From Drosophila miranda (lineage: Eukaryota; Arthropoda; Insecta; Diptera; Drosophilidae): DNA of 64,000 nt. The stretch is from the NCBI RefSeq assembly GCF_003369915.1, contig NW_022881603.1:22441515-22505514 (forward strand). Direction: 5' to 3'. Made by a program: the position numbers and the translations under genes. Below the pieces are notes generated by a model. It was not told the DNA's origin, ran no database searches, and saw only the letters and a list, made by a program, of their open reading frames with translations. Positions 1-10,820 of the stretch are shown one piece after another. Position 1 is the stretch's first letter; the number at the start of each line of letters is the position of its first letter.

Positions 1-1509
1 CTGAGCCACAATCTAACACCAGAGACACTAGAGCGGCTGCGGCAGATGCGCAACAGTTATGCCGAGCAGATCCAGGAGCTGCGCTCCAAAATCCATGACA
101 TGCGCGAGAAGATCTACGTGCTGTGGGATCGCCTCCAGGCGACGGACGAGAGCGCCATGCGACGAGTGCGCGAGTGCACCGAGAATACGCAGCGCACCTA
201 TGACATCCTCCATTCGGAGCTGCAGCGCTGCCAGGCACTGCGCAGCCAGAACCTCAAGACGTTCATCGAGCAGCTGCGCGTCGAGATAAGCAAGTGGTGG
301 GATCTAACGCTCAAGAGCCAGCAGGAGCGCAAGCGTTTCTCCAACTACTACAATAAGTATTACAACGAAGACCTGTTGGAGCTGCACGAGCTGGAGCTGG
401 ATGATCTGAAGAGCTTCTACACGTGCAACAAGGAGATTTTCGATCTGTACGAGAGCCGTGCAGAACTTTGGTCCCGCATGCAGGCTCTAGAGGCAAAGGC
501 CAACGAGCCGAATCGTTTCAACAATCGTGGCGGCCAGCTCCTTAAAGAGGAAAAGGAACACAAGGCCATCACCTCGAAGCTGCCCAAGATTGAGCAGCAG
601 ATCACTGAACTGGTACACGCCTATGAGGTGCAATCGCATGGCCCGTTTCTGGTTTATGGCGAGAACATACTGGAGCTGATGGCTGGCGAATGGGAGAACT
701 ATCGGCAGGCCAAGCAGAGCTCGGCCCGCAAGAAGGCCCCGCCCACCACGAGGACGGGCAGCAGCAGCAAATTGATGATGCCACCGCCGACTGCCGGTTC
801 AACGGCCCCTCGCACGCCCCGAACTTTGAAGAACATGTCCTCAATGTCGACCTCGACAATGTCGTTGCGCAAGACCCCAACAATCCAGCTGACCACTCCC
901 AATATGACCAAGAGCACTGGGAATCTGCACAAGCGACTGAATCCATCAGCAGCCGCCAGCTCTTCGGGGTATCGGACTCCCAACGCCAAGCGCAGCCTCA
1001 TGAGCTCTCTGAATTCGATACGCCCGTCGCCGTCTACCGCACAGCGGCTGGCCAACAGCCAGCTGAAGACGTCCAAGTCGCCACTAAAGCGGGTCCGCGT
1101 CCTGGACAACACATTGCGTCGCAGCGGGGGATTGGGCAGACGCAGCATTGGCACACGCTCGATCAAGAAGCCACGCACAAAATCAGCGGTGCCGGATACA
1201 AGATCGCCCAGCGATTCCGAGTATATGACCGATGAGACCACTGAAAATGACCGCGAAGCCGGGATCTCCTATGAAGAATTGGTGCCCACGAGTCGCTCCT
1301 CAGTGCTGCCCGTCGGCGGGGCTCAGCATCAGCGCAATCGCGTGGCTGTGCCACGAATTCGCCATGTCCTCGTAAACCACAATTCGGTGGCGTCGGCCGC
1401 CAACACACCATCAAAGCAGGCGGTCAATCAGGAGGAGAGGCCTCGATTTGGCAATCAATTGAAGCTCCCATCGCCACGTGAAAGTCGCATGTGGCCGAAT
1501 CCACGATGA
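1..1509 (+). CDS. feo: PRC1/Ase1/MAP65 antiparallel-microtubule bundler, Fascetto type (copy A, 5' end outside window)
   Basis: An uninterrupted 502-codon frame enters from the left edge and stops at TGA 1507-1509. The first half is a charged helical rod (coiled coil). About residues 135-235 form the family's conserved microtubule-binding block, with the motifs NEPNRFNNRGGQ and LLKEEK. The last 260 residues are a basic Ser/Thr/Pro tail with proline-directed sites (TPRTPR, KSPLKR), as expected of a CDK-regulated midzone protein. In the family, PRC1/MAP65 proteins cross-link antiparallel microtubules of the central spindle during anaphase and cytokinesis. From copy C, a whole gene spans about 2.08 kb and 690 codons, so roughly 190 N-terminal codons lie outside. 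This is the only feo copy here without a visible lesion. Whether its missing 5' end is intact cannot be seen. Identification by recall of family motifs; high confidence in the family, slightly lower in the exact orthologue. Confidence 0.88.
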   Translation: MSHNLTPETLERLRQMRNSYAEQIQELRSKIHDMREKIYVLWDRLQATDESAMRRVRECTENTQRTYDILHSELQRCQALRSQNLKTFIEQLRVEISKWWDLTLKSQQERKRFSNYYNKYYNEDLLELHELELDDLKSFYTCNKEIFDLYESRAELWSRMQALEAKANEPNRFNNRGGQLLKEEKEHKAITSKLPKIEQQITELVHAYEVQSHGPFLVYGENILELMAGEWENYRQAKQSSARKKAPPTTRTGSSSKLMMPPPTAGSTAPRTPRTLKNMSSMSTSTMSLRKTPTIQLTTPNMTKSTGNLHKRLNPSAAASSSGYRTPNAKRSLMSSLNSIRPSPSTAQRLANSQLKTSKSPLKRVRVLDNTLRRSGGLGRRSIGTRSIKKPRTKSAVPDTRSPSDSEYMTDETTENDREAGISYEELVPTSRSSVLPVGGAQHQRNRVAVPRIRHVLVNHNSVASAANTPSKQAVNQEERPRFGNQLKLPSPRESRMWPNPR

Positions 1510-2035
1510 GATTATTGGAATTTTTATTTGCGTTTTATGTTTGATTTCATTTTTTGTACCTTTATCTGTTTATCTCTGTTTCATTTATTTTCGATGTTGG
1601 CCCAATAAAAATTAAATTACCTTCAAGAAGGACAACCGAACCAAAAAAATAAAATAACAAGATATAAAAAAGCGCCAAAGATTAGCTTGTTTATATTATT
1701 ATCAGGCCCAAAACTTTCGGCAGTCTACCGACCATTCCATGCCCAATAAATTAAATTTGGCCAAAAAAATCTGCTGCCATAATTATGGCGATTTATTTGT
1801 TTTATTTCATTGAGAGTCAGATCAATATCAAATGTTTACAATTATTTCTGTTTGGCATTCGCACGCTCCCGCGAACGTGTGTTGGCACTCTCTCTCTCTC
1901 TTGTTCTGTTTGTGCTCTGTTATCGGTCAGCTCTTTTTGCAACAAAGCTCTCGCAGGCCTTTCAAATAGCTAGCTAATGGAATGATTTAGCAGTATAGCT
2001 CTGGCAGTGAATGAATTAAGTTCCTAACAAGCAAA
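1510..2035 (+). other. feo 3' flank and Cyp 1 upstream region
   Basis: No gene is seen. AATAAA polyadenylation signals lie at 1604-1609 and 1745-1750, about 100 and 240 bases after the feo stop. A CT-rich stretch (about 1890-1905) precedes the Cyp start. The inverted counterpart is 7968-8567, which holds about 85-95 extra AT-rich bases near 8172-8260 that are absent here. Confidence 0.6.
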
Positions 2036-3858
2036 ATGTTGAAAGTGCTCAGCGGTCTATCTATAATTCAGGCGCAAAAAGCAGCCCTCTCTGTCAGCAG
2101 TCCGCTGGTAAATATATAGTATACATATAGATCCGATATCACAGTGATATACGTTTTTAAATCTCTTGTAGCGTTGGCAGACCACAGAAGCTGTAGCAGA
2201 GCCCAGAAATGATGCAGAGTGGCTACAAGCTCGTCCCTTTGATCAGATTCCTAGTACAACTTTTCTGTCTACTGTTCGGAATTTTATGACTGGAGGAAAA
2301 TATAGCAAACTGGACATTGTGAAATTGTTCAAAGCTTTGCAAGACGACTATGGAAACATATTATATTTACCAGGTATGATGGGAGGTACGTCATACCTGA
2401 TGACTCACAATCCCAAGGACTTCGAGGTCGTGTTCCGGAACGAAGGAGTGTGGCCGCATCGGCCTGGCAGCGATACTCTTCGCTATCATCGGAAGACTCA
2501 TAGAAAGGATTTCTTCCAGGGAATGGAGGGAGCTTTACCCACACAAGGAAAAACCTGGAGCGACTTTCGATATGCTGTAAATCCTGTCCTAATGCAGCCG
2601 AAGAACGTGCGGCTTTACTATAAGAAGATGTCCCAAGTGAACCAGGAGTTTGTGCAACGGTGCGTATGACTGATAATAAATCCCTGTTTACGCTCAAGTA
2701 TGTTCTCCCCCTTTCACAGTATTAAAGCACTCCGTGATATCGATACCCAGGAAGCTCCAGATGATTTCTTAAACGTTTTAAATCGGTGGACCCTCGAGTC
2801 AGTCTCTGTGGTGGCTCTGGACAAGCAGTTGGGACTGCTCAAAGAGTCGGGCGATAACGACCAGGCTGTGTTACTTTTCAAGTACCTGGACGATTTTTTT
2901 GAATTAACAGCCGATCTGGAGATGAAGCCCTCCATCTGGCGTTACGTTAAAACTCCCAAGCTAATGAAGCTAATGAAGTCCCTAGATGGCGTTCAAGAAA
3001 TAACTATCAGCGTATGTAGACGAAGCTATAGAGCGTCTAGAGAAAGAGGCCAAGGAGGGTGTTGTCCGCCCTGAGAGCGAGCAGAGTGTACTGGAAAAGC
3101 TGCTCAAGATCGACAAAAAGGTGGCGACGGTTATGGCCATGGACATGCTAATGGCCGGAGTGGATACTGTAAGTAGTCTGTTGTTCTCATACTTACCCTT
3201 ATCTCATACATCCTTTTTTTCCAGACCTCAAGTACCTCAAGTACAGCGGCCTTGCTGTGACTTGCCAAGAATCCGGAGAAGCAGGCCGTACTTCGAGAAG
3301 AGGTGATGAAGGTTCTACCCGAGAAGGACTCCGAATTCACTGAGGCATCGATGAAGAACGTTCCCTATCTACGTGCCTGCATCAAAGAGTCACAACGGAT
3401 CTATCCTTTGGTCATCGGCAATGGCCGATTTCTCAATCGGGACAGCGTTTTGAGCGGATACCAAGTGCCAGCTGGTACCTGTGTGTCGATGGTTCCCCTG
3501 AGCTTGCTATCAAGCGAGGAGCACTTCCACAAGTCTGCTGAGTTCCTGCCAGAACGTTGGATTCGTAACGCCACAGACTCCAACGGGCAATGCCCGGCAA
3601 ATGACTTGAAGCTGAAGAATCCGTTTGTGTTCTTGCCCTTCGGATTTGGACCCCGGATGTGCGTTGGAAAGCGCATCGTGGACATGGAGCTCGAGCTGGG
3701 CATCGCTCGACTCATTCGGAACTTTAGCATCGAGTTCAATCATCCCACGGAGAACGCTTTCCGCTCCTCCCTGATCAATTTGCACAACAGTAAACACATT
3801 TCTCATCCTAAATTATCTTTACAACTGGAAAACCTTGAAGGAACTTATTTGCAATATA
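2036..3858 (+). pseudogene. Mitochondrial-clan cytochrome P450, Cyp12-like (copy 1), broken
   Basis: Four exons are readable: 2036-2107, 2172-2659, 2720-3168 and 3225 onward, all with GT-AG borders. The product has the I-helix segment (MAGVDT, split by intron 3), the K-helix ExxR (IKESQRIYP), the PERW motif and the haem loop [12 protein letters not shown] that supplies the cysteine ligand. The length (about 500 residues), the short basic leader and the sequence fit the insect CYP12 family. Members are inner-membrane mitochondrial monooxygenases fed by adrenodoxin and often tied to xenobiotic metabolism. Two lesions break it. One base is inserted near 3006, after ...QEIT, which shifts exon 3. 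A Cys codon has become TGA at about 3257-3259 in exon 4 (the other copies read LLCLAKNP). Exon 4 also carries a 6-bp repeat addition. The C-terminal end differs among copies, so the native stop is uncertain. It lies head-to-tail between feo A and feo B. Confidence 0.85.
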
Positions 3859-4087
3859 AAGGTGTTTTTTTTGGCCGCACGTCAATCAGAATCAACTTGT
3901 TTTGTGCTTTGAGGCATGAGGCAAATCAAGCACACAAAATTTTCATTGTGCAATTTGTGCCAACACGAGAGGCGTCACTTATCTGTGCGGAGGCATTTTC
4001 CTTGAGCAACACATTGTGCAATCGAAATCCTGCACACATCACATAAATTCCTTCCATTCGCGAACACAAGACCCATTCCTATTGGCT
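3859..4087 (+). promoter_or_regulatory. 5' flank of feo copy B
   Basis: This is the 230-bp gap between the Cyp 3' end and the feo ATG. It recurs inverted at 5969-6219 and 10649-10820, so any feo promoter in the cassette should lie here. I see no clear TATA box. The high similarity of three copies is from duplication and does not itself show constraint. Confidence 0.4.
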
Positions 4088-5788
4088 ATGGTTGACCCAA
4101 CCTCCATCAAGGGAGAGATCCTTGAGATGACTGGCGAGCATGTGGAGCAGCTCCATTCAATGTGGTCCCTCATGTTCGAGCCGAAGACATGCGAGGACTT
4201 TCTGCACAAACTCAAGGCGCACGCGGATAATTTCTATACGGATCTGCTGACGGGGAGAAGCAGGCGGCCATCCTGGATGACATAGCCGCACTCCGAGCCG
4301 AGACCAGCGACCTCACCCGACTCCTCCATGAGACGGTGGACATTGGTCAGAGGCCCGACGATGTGCCACTGATCATATGGCAGCTGAAGCTGGACAAAAG
4401 CATTGAGCATCTGCGCGAGGAGCTCTCGAAACGTCGGGCGGAGATCGGGGAGCTGCTGCTCCAGCTGGCGCAGCTCTGCGAAGAGCTGGGCGCACTGCCG
4501 CTCCCTCTACTGGCGGACCCGCTGCCCCTGCCCGATGAGATGGACGGCTTTCGCGACCATCTCGACAACCTGCGCTCTCAGCGCGCAGTGCGCCAGACGG
4601 AGCTGGACCAGCTGCGCAAGGCCATCAAGCATGACATGAAGATGCTCGAGCTGATGCCCCAGACCGATACAGAGGATCGCCTACTGAACGAACTGAGCCA
4701 CAATCTAACACCAGAGACACTACAGCGGCTGCGGCAGATGCGCAACAGTTATGCCGAGCAGATCCAGGAGCTGCGCTCCAAAATCCATGACATGCGCGAG
4801 AAGATCTACGTGCTGTGGGATCGCCTCCAGCAGACAGACGAGAGCGCCATGCGACGAGTGCGCGAGTGCACCGAGAATACGCAGCGCACCTATGACATCC
4901 TCCATTCGGAGCTGCAGCGCTGCCAGGCACTGCGCAGCCAGAACCTCAAGACGTTCATCGAGCAGCTGCGCGTCGAGATAAGCAAGAGGTGGGATCTAAC
5001 GCTCAAGAGCCATCAGGAGCGCAAGCGTTTCTCCAACTACTACAATAAGTATTACAACGAAGACCTGTTGGAGCTGCACGAGCTGGAGCTGGATGATCTG
5101 AAGAGCTTCTACACGTGCAACAAGGAGATTTTCGATCTGTACGAGAGCCGTGCAGAACTTTGGTCCCGCATGCAGGCTCTAGAGGCAAAGGCCAACGAGC
5201 CGAATCGTTTCAACAATCGTGGCGGCCAGTTCCTTAAAGAGGAAAAGGAACGCAAGGCCATCACCTCGAAGCTGCCCAAGATTGAGCAGCAGATCACTGA
5301 ACTGGTGCACGCCTATGAGGTGCAATCGCATGGCCCGTTTCTGGTTTATGGCGAGAACATACTGGAGCTGATGGCTGGCGAATGGGAGAACTATCGGCAG
5401 GCCAAGCAGAGCTCGGCCCGCAAGAAGGCCCCGCCCACCCGAGGACGGGCAGCAGCAGAAAATTGATGATGCCACCGCCGACTGCCGGTTCAACGGCCCC
5501 TCGCACGCCCCGACCTTTGAAGAACATGTCCTCAATGTCGACCTCGCCACTGTCGTTGCGCAAGACCCCAACCATCCAGCTGATCACTCCCAATATGACC
5601 AAGATCACTGGGAATCTGCACAAGCGACTGAATCCATCAGCAGCCGCCAGCTCTTCGGGGTATCGGACTCACAACGCCAAGCGCAGCCTCATGAGCTCTC
5701 TGAATTCGATACGCCCGTCGCCGTCTACCGCACAGCGGCTGGCCAACAGCCATCTGAAGGCGTCCAAGTCGCCACTAAAGCGGGTCCG
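4088..5788 (+). pseudogene. feo: feo copy B: full 5' end, frameshifted, 3' end cut at the palindrome axis
   Basis: It starts at the ATG of MVDPTSIKGEILEM and covers the rod, the microtubule-binding block and part of the basic tail. There is a 7-bp deletion near 4252 relative to copy C, where codons following LLT are lost. The frame is open again from about 4336 to 5466. A 1-bp deletion near 5439 shifts the tail. At 5788 homology stops inside the tail (after KSPLKRVR) and the sequence continues into the inverted 5' end of another feo copy, so the last codons read through to a stop at 5820-5822 are chimeric. The gene shows no intron in this region. It is not expected to give a whole protein; its possible RNA role is discussed under findings. 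Confidence 0.88.
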
Positions 5789-5790
5789 CT
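5786..5790. other. Inversion junction (axis side) of the feo/Cyp palindrome
   Basis: Left of this point the sequence matches the feo tail (compare 1090-1101). Right of it the sequence matches the inverted feo 5' region (compare 10466 onward). The two parents share only the dinucleotide GC at the join. This is a microhomology junction of the kind expected from fold-back replication or end joining. Confidence 0.75.
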
Positions 5791-5968
5791 TCTCCCGCGA
5801 CTCGGTCAGCAGATCCGTATAGAAATTATCCGCGTGCGCCTTGAGTTTGTGCAGAAAGTCCTCGCATGACTTCGGCTCGAACATGAGGGATCACATTGAA
5901 TGGAGCTGCTCCACATGCTCGCCAGTCATCTCAAGGATCTCTCCCTTGATGGAGGTTGGGTCAACCAT
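5789..5968 (-). pseudogene. feo: feo copy D: inverted 5' fragment
   Basis: On the minus strand it starts at the ATG 5966-5968 and holds only about the first 60 codons, ending at the inversion junction. The Trp codon of HSMWSLMF (seen in copies B and C) has become TGA at 5891-5893, so even the fragment is not open. It is reverse-complementary to 4088-4253 of copy B, 1.5 kb upstream on the same strand. Confidence 0.85.
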
Positions 5969-6219
5969 AGCCAATAGGAATGGGTCTTGTATTCGCGAAT
6001 GGAAGGAATTTATGTGATGTGTGCAGGATTTCGATTGCACAATGTGTTGCTCAAGGAAAATGCCTCCGCACAGATAAGTGACGCCTCTCGTGTTGGCACA
6101 AATTGCACAATGAAAATTTTGTGTGCTTGATTTGCCTCATGCCTCAAAGCACAAAACAAGTTGATTCTGATTGACGTGCGGCCAAAAAAACACCTACTTT
6201 ATATTGCAAATAAGTTCCT

Positions 6220-7967
6220 TCAAGGCAAATTGATCAGGGAGGAGCGGAAAGCGTTCTCCGTGGGATGATTGAACTCGATGCTAAAGTTCCGAATGAGTCG
6301 AGCGATGCCCAGCTCGAGCTCCATGTCCACGATGCGCTTTCCAACGCACATCCGGGGTCCAAATCCGAAGGGCAAGAACACAAACGGATTCTTCAGCTTC
6401 AAGTCATTTGCCGGGCATTGCCCGTTGGAGTCTGTGGCGTTACGAATCCAACGTTCTGGCAGGAACTCAGCAGCCTTGGGGAAGTGCTCCTCGCTTGATA
6501 GCAAGCTCAGGGGAACCATCGACACACAGGTACCAGCTGGCACTTGGTTTCCGCTCAAAACGCTGTCCCGATTGAGAAATCGGCCATTGCCGATGACCAA
6601 AGGATAGATCCGTTGTGACTCTTTGATGCAGGCACGTAGATAGGGAACGTTCTTCATCGATGCCTCAGTGAATTCGGAGTCCTTCTCGGGTAGAACCTTC
6701 ATCACCTCTTCTCGGAGTACGGCCTGCTTCTCCGGATTCTTGGCAAGGCACAGCAAGGCCGCTGTAAAGGTACTTGAGGTCTGGAAAAAAAGGATGTATG
6801 AGATAAGGGTAAGTATGAGAACAACAGACTACGTACGGTATCCACTCCGGCCATTAGCATGTCCATGGCCATAACCGTCGCCACCTTTTTGTCGATCTTG
6901 AGCAGCTTTTCCAGTACACTCTGCTCGCTCTCAGGGCGGACAACACCCTCCTTGGCCTCTTTCTCTAGACGCTCTATAGCTTCGTCTACATACGCTGAAG
7001 TTATTTCTTGAACGCCATCTAGGGACTTCATTAGCTTCATTAGCTTGGGTGTTTGAACGTAACGCCAGATAGAGGGCTTCATCTCCAGATCGGCTGTTAA
7101 TTCAAAAAAATCGTCCAGGTACTTGAAAAGTAACACAGCCTGGTCGTTATCGCCCGACTCTTTGAGCAGTCCCAACTGCTTGTCCAGAGCCACCACAGAG
7201 ACTGACTCGAGGGTCCACCGATTTATAACGTTTAAGAAATCATCTGGAGCTTCCTGGGTATCGATATCACGGAGTGCTTTAATACTGCGAAGGGGGGAGA
7301 ACATACTTGAGCGTAAACAGGGATTTATTATCAGTCATACGCACCGTTGCACAAACTCCTGGTTCACTTGGGACATCTTCCTATAGTAAGCCGCACGTTC
7401 TTCGGCTGCATTAGGACAGGATTTACAGCCGATCGAAAGTCGCTCCAGGTTTTTCCTTGTGTGGGTAAAGCTCCCTCCACTCCCTGGAAGAAATCCTTTC
7501 TATGAGTCTTCCGATGATAGCGAAGAGTATCGTTGCCAGGCCGATGCGGCCACACTCCTTCGTTCCGGAACACGACCTCGAAGTCCTTGGGATTGTGAGT
7601 CATCAGGTATGACGTACCTCCCATCATACCTGTTAAATATAATATGTTTCCATAGTCGTCTTGCAAAGCTTTGAACAATTTCACAATGTCCAGTTTGCTA
7701 TATTTTCCTCCAGGCATAAAATTCCGAACAGTAGACAGAAAAGTTGTACTAGGAATCTGATCAAAGGGACGAGCTTGTAGCCACTCTGCATCATTTCTGG
7801 GCTCTGCTACAGCTGCTGTGGTCTGCCAACGCTACAAGAGATTTAAAAACGTATATCACTGTGATATCGGATATATATGTATACTATATATTTACCAGCG
7901 GACTGCTGACAGAGAGGGCTGCTTTTTGCGCCTGAATTATAGATAGACCGCTGCGCACATTCAGCAT
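6220..7967 (-). pseudogene. Cyp12-like P450 (copy 2), broken
   Basis: Exons on the minus strand are 7967-7896, 7831-7345, 7284-6837 and 6780-6220. Exons 1, 3 and 4 are open, and the haem loop [12 protein letters not shown], ExxR and PERW motifs are intact. Exon 2 has a 1-bp deletion near 7391 (in the stretch after QPKNVRL), which shifts the frame shortly before the exon 2 donor. About 60 bp near the 3' end (after SLINL) are deleted relative to copy 3, giving an early TGA at 6220-6222. The intron 3 donor is GTACGT here and in copy 3, but GTAAGT in copy 1. It is the inverted partner of copy 1 within the palindrome. The single-base deletion could be a sequencing error; the 60-bp loss could not. 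Confidence 0.85.
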
Positions 7968-8567
7968 TTTGCTTGTTAGGAACTTAATTCATTCACTGCC
8001 AGAGCTATACTGCTAAATCATTCCATTAGCTAGCTATTTGAAAGGCCTGCGAGAGCTTTGCTGCAAAAAGAGCTGACCGATAACAGAGCACAAACAGAAC
8101 AAGAGAGAGAGAGAGTGCCAAAACACGTTCGCGGGAGCGTGCGAAAGCCAAACAGAAATAATTGTAAACACTTGCCATATTTTTTTAATATAGACTGCTA
8201 TTTGATCGACTATGTTATACCTTCTACGGAATATTTAGAAATATAGTATTATGATTGATCTGACTCTCAATGAAATGAAACAAATAAATCGCCATAATTA
8301 TGGCATCAGATTTTTTGGCCAAATTTAATTTATTGGGCATTGAATGGTCGGTAGACTGCCGAAAGTCTTGGGCCTGAAAATAATATAAACAAGCTAATCT
8401 TTAGCGCTTTTTTATATCTTGTTATTTTTTTTTTGGTTCGGTTGTCCTTCTAGAAGGTAATTTAATTTTTATTGGGCCAACATCGAAAATAAATGAAACA
8501 GAGATAAACAGATAAAGGTACAAAAAATGAAATCAAACACAAAACGCAAATAAAAATTCCAATAATC
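7968..8567 (-). other. Inverted feo-Cyp intergenic region
   Basis: It is the mirror of 1510-2035 and carries feo 3' polyadenylation signals on the minus strand. An AT-rich block of about 85-95 bp near 8172-8260 is absent from the left arm. It could be a small insertion here or a deletion there. Confidence 0.55.
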
Positions 8568-10648
8568 TCATCGTGGATTCGGCCACATGCGACTTTCACG
8601 TGGCGATGGGAGCTTCAATTGATTGCCAAATCGAGGCCTCCCCTCCTGATTGACCGCCTGCTTTGACGGTGTGTTGGCGGCCGACGACACCGAATTGTGG
8701 TTTACGAGGACATGGCGAATTCGTGGCACAGCCACGCGATTGCGCTGATGCTGAGCCTCGCCGACGGGCAGCACTGAGGAGCGACTCGTGGGCACCAATT
8801 CTTCATAGGAGATCCCGGCTTCGCGGTCATTTTCAGTGGTCTCATCGGTCATATACTCGGAATGGCTTCTTGTTCGAGCGTGTGCCAATGCTGCGTCTGC
8901 CCAATCCCCCGCTGCGACGCAATGTGTTGTCCAGGACGCGGACCCGCTTTAGTGGCGACTTGGACGCCTTCAGCTGGCTGTTGGCCAGCCGCTGTGCGGT
9001 AGACGGCGACGGGCGTATCGAATTCAGAGAGCTCATGAGGCTGCGCTTGGCGTTGGGAGTCCGTTACCCCGAAGAGCTGGCGGGTGCTGATGGATTCAGT
9101 CGCTTGTGCAGATTCCCAGTGCTCTTGGTCATATTGGGAGTGATCAGCTGGATTGTTGGGGTCATGCGCAACGACATTGTCGAGGTCGACATTGAGGACA
9201 TGTTCTTCAAAGTTCGGGGCGTGCGAGGGGCCGTTGAACCGGCAGTCGGCGGTGGCATCATCAATTTGCTGCTGCTGCCCGTCCTCGTGGTGGGCGGGGC
9301 CTTCTTGCGGGCCGAGCTCTGCTTGTCCTGCCGATAGTTCTCCCATTCGCCAGCCATCAGCTCCAGTATGTTCTCGCCATAAACCAGAAACGGGCCATGC
9401 GATTGCACCTCATAGGCGTGCACCAGTTCAGTGATCTGCTTCTCAATCTTGGGCAGCTTCGAGGTGATGGCCTTGCGTTCCTTTTCCTCTTTAAGGAACT
9501 GGCCGCCACGATTGTTGAAAACGATTCGGCTCGTTGGCCTTTGCCTCTAGAGCCTGCATGCGGGACGAAAGTTCTGCACGGCTCTCGTACAGATCGAAAA
9601 TCTCCTTGTTGCACGTGTAGAAGCTCTTCAGATCATCCAGCTCCAGCTCGTGCAGCTCCAACAGGTCTTCGTTGTAATACTTATTGTAGTAGTTGGAGAA
9701 ACGCTTGCGCTCCTGCTGGCTCTTGAGCGTTAGATCCCACCACTTGCTTATCTCGACGCGCAGCTGCTCGATGAACGTCTTGAGGTTCTGGCTGCGCAGT
9801 GCCTGGCAGCGCTGCAGCTCCAAATGGAGGATGTCATAGGTGCGCTGCGTATTCTCGGTGCACTCGCGCACTCGTCGCATGGCGCTCTCGTCCGTCTCCT
9901 GGAGGCGATCCCACAGCAAGTAGATCTTCTCGCGCATGTCATGGATTTTGGAGCGCAGCTCCTGGATCTGCTCGGCATAACTGTTGCGCATTCTGCCGCA
10001 GCCGCTCTAGTGTCTCTGGTGTTAGATTGTGGCTCAGATCGTTCAGTAGGCGATCCTCTGCATCGGTGTGGGGCATCAGCTCGAGCATCTTCATGTCATG
10101 CTTGATGGCCTTGCGCAGCTGGTCCAGCTCCGTCTGGCGCACTGCGCGCTGAGAGCGCATGTTGTCGAGATGGTCGCGAAAGCCGTCCATCTCATCGGGC
10201 AGGGGCAGCGGGTCCGCCAGTTGAGGAGCGGCAGTGCGCCCAGCTCTTCGCAGAGCTGCTCCTGCTGGAGCAGCAGCTCCCCGATCTCCGCCCGACGTTT
10301 CGAGAGCTCCTCGCGCAGATGCTCAATGCTTTTGTCCAGCTTCAGCTGCCATATGATCAGTGGCACATCGTCGGGCCTCTGACCAATGTCCACCGTCTCA
10401 TGGAGGAGTCGGGTGAGGTCGCTGGCCTCGGCTCGGAGTGCGGCTATGTCATCCAGGATGGCCGCCTGCTTCTCCCGCGACTCGGTCAGCAGATCCGTAT
10501 AGAAATTATCCGCGTGCGCCTTGAGTTTGTGCAGAAAGTCCTCGCATGTCTTCGGGTCGAACATGAGGGACCACATTGAATGGAGCTGCTCCACATGCTC
10601 GCCAGTCATCTCAAGGATCTCTCCCTTGATGGAGGTTGGGTCAACCAT
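8568..10648 (-). pseudogene. feo: feo copy C: full span, several frameshifts
   Basis: This copy spans the whole gene, from ATG 10646-10648 to TGA 8568-8570, about 2.08 kb, close to the length expected of Fascetto. Four lesions are visible by comparison with A and B. There is a 1-bp deletion near 10219 (before LADPLPLPDEM), a 1-bp insertion near 9990 (before MRNSYAEQ), and a 1-bp insertion near 9518 (in NRFNNRGG). A deletion of about 41 bp near 8866 in the basic tail removes the stretch after RSIKKP. The three single-base events sit in short homopolymers and may be technical; the 41-bp loss is real in kind. The conserved microtubule-binding block is otherwise well kept. Confidence 0.88.
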
Positions 10649-10820
10649 AGCCAATAGGAATGGGTCTTGTATTCGCGAATGGAAGGAATTTATGTGATGT
10701 GTGCAGGATTTCGTTGCACAATGTGTTGCTCAAGGAAAATGCCTCTGCACAGATAAGTGACGCCTCTCGTGTTGGCACAAATGCACAATAAAAATTTTGT
10801 GTGCTTGATTTGCCTCATGC
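10649..10820 (-). promoter_or_regulatory. 5' flank of feo copy C
   Basis: This is the inverted repeat of the gap upstream of feo B, bounded by the Cyp 3 stop region. It differs from the other two copies by a few single-base deletions only. Confidence 0.4.

Noticed and set aside
699-1241. 180-codon minus-strand frame across feo A (and mirror frames at 8663-9337)
   Set aside because: Shadow of the GC-rich feo coding strand; no homology that I recognise, and the plus frame is clearly the gene.
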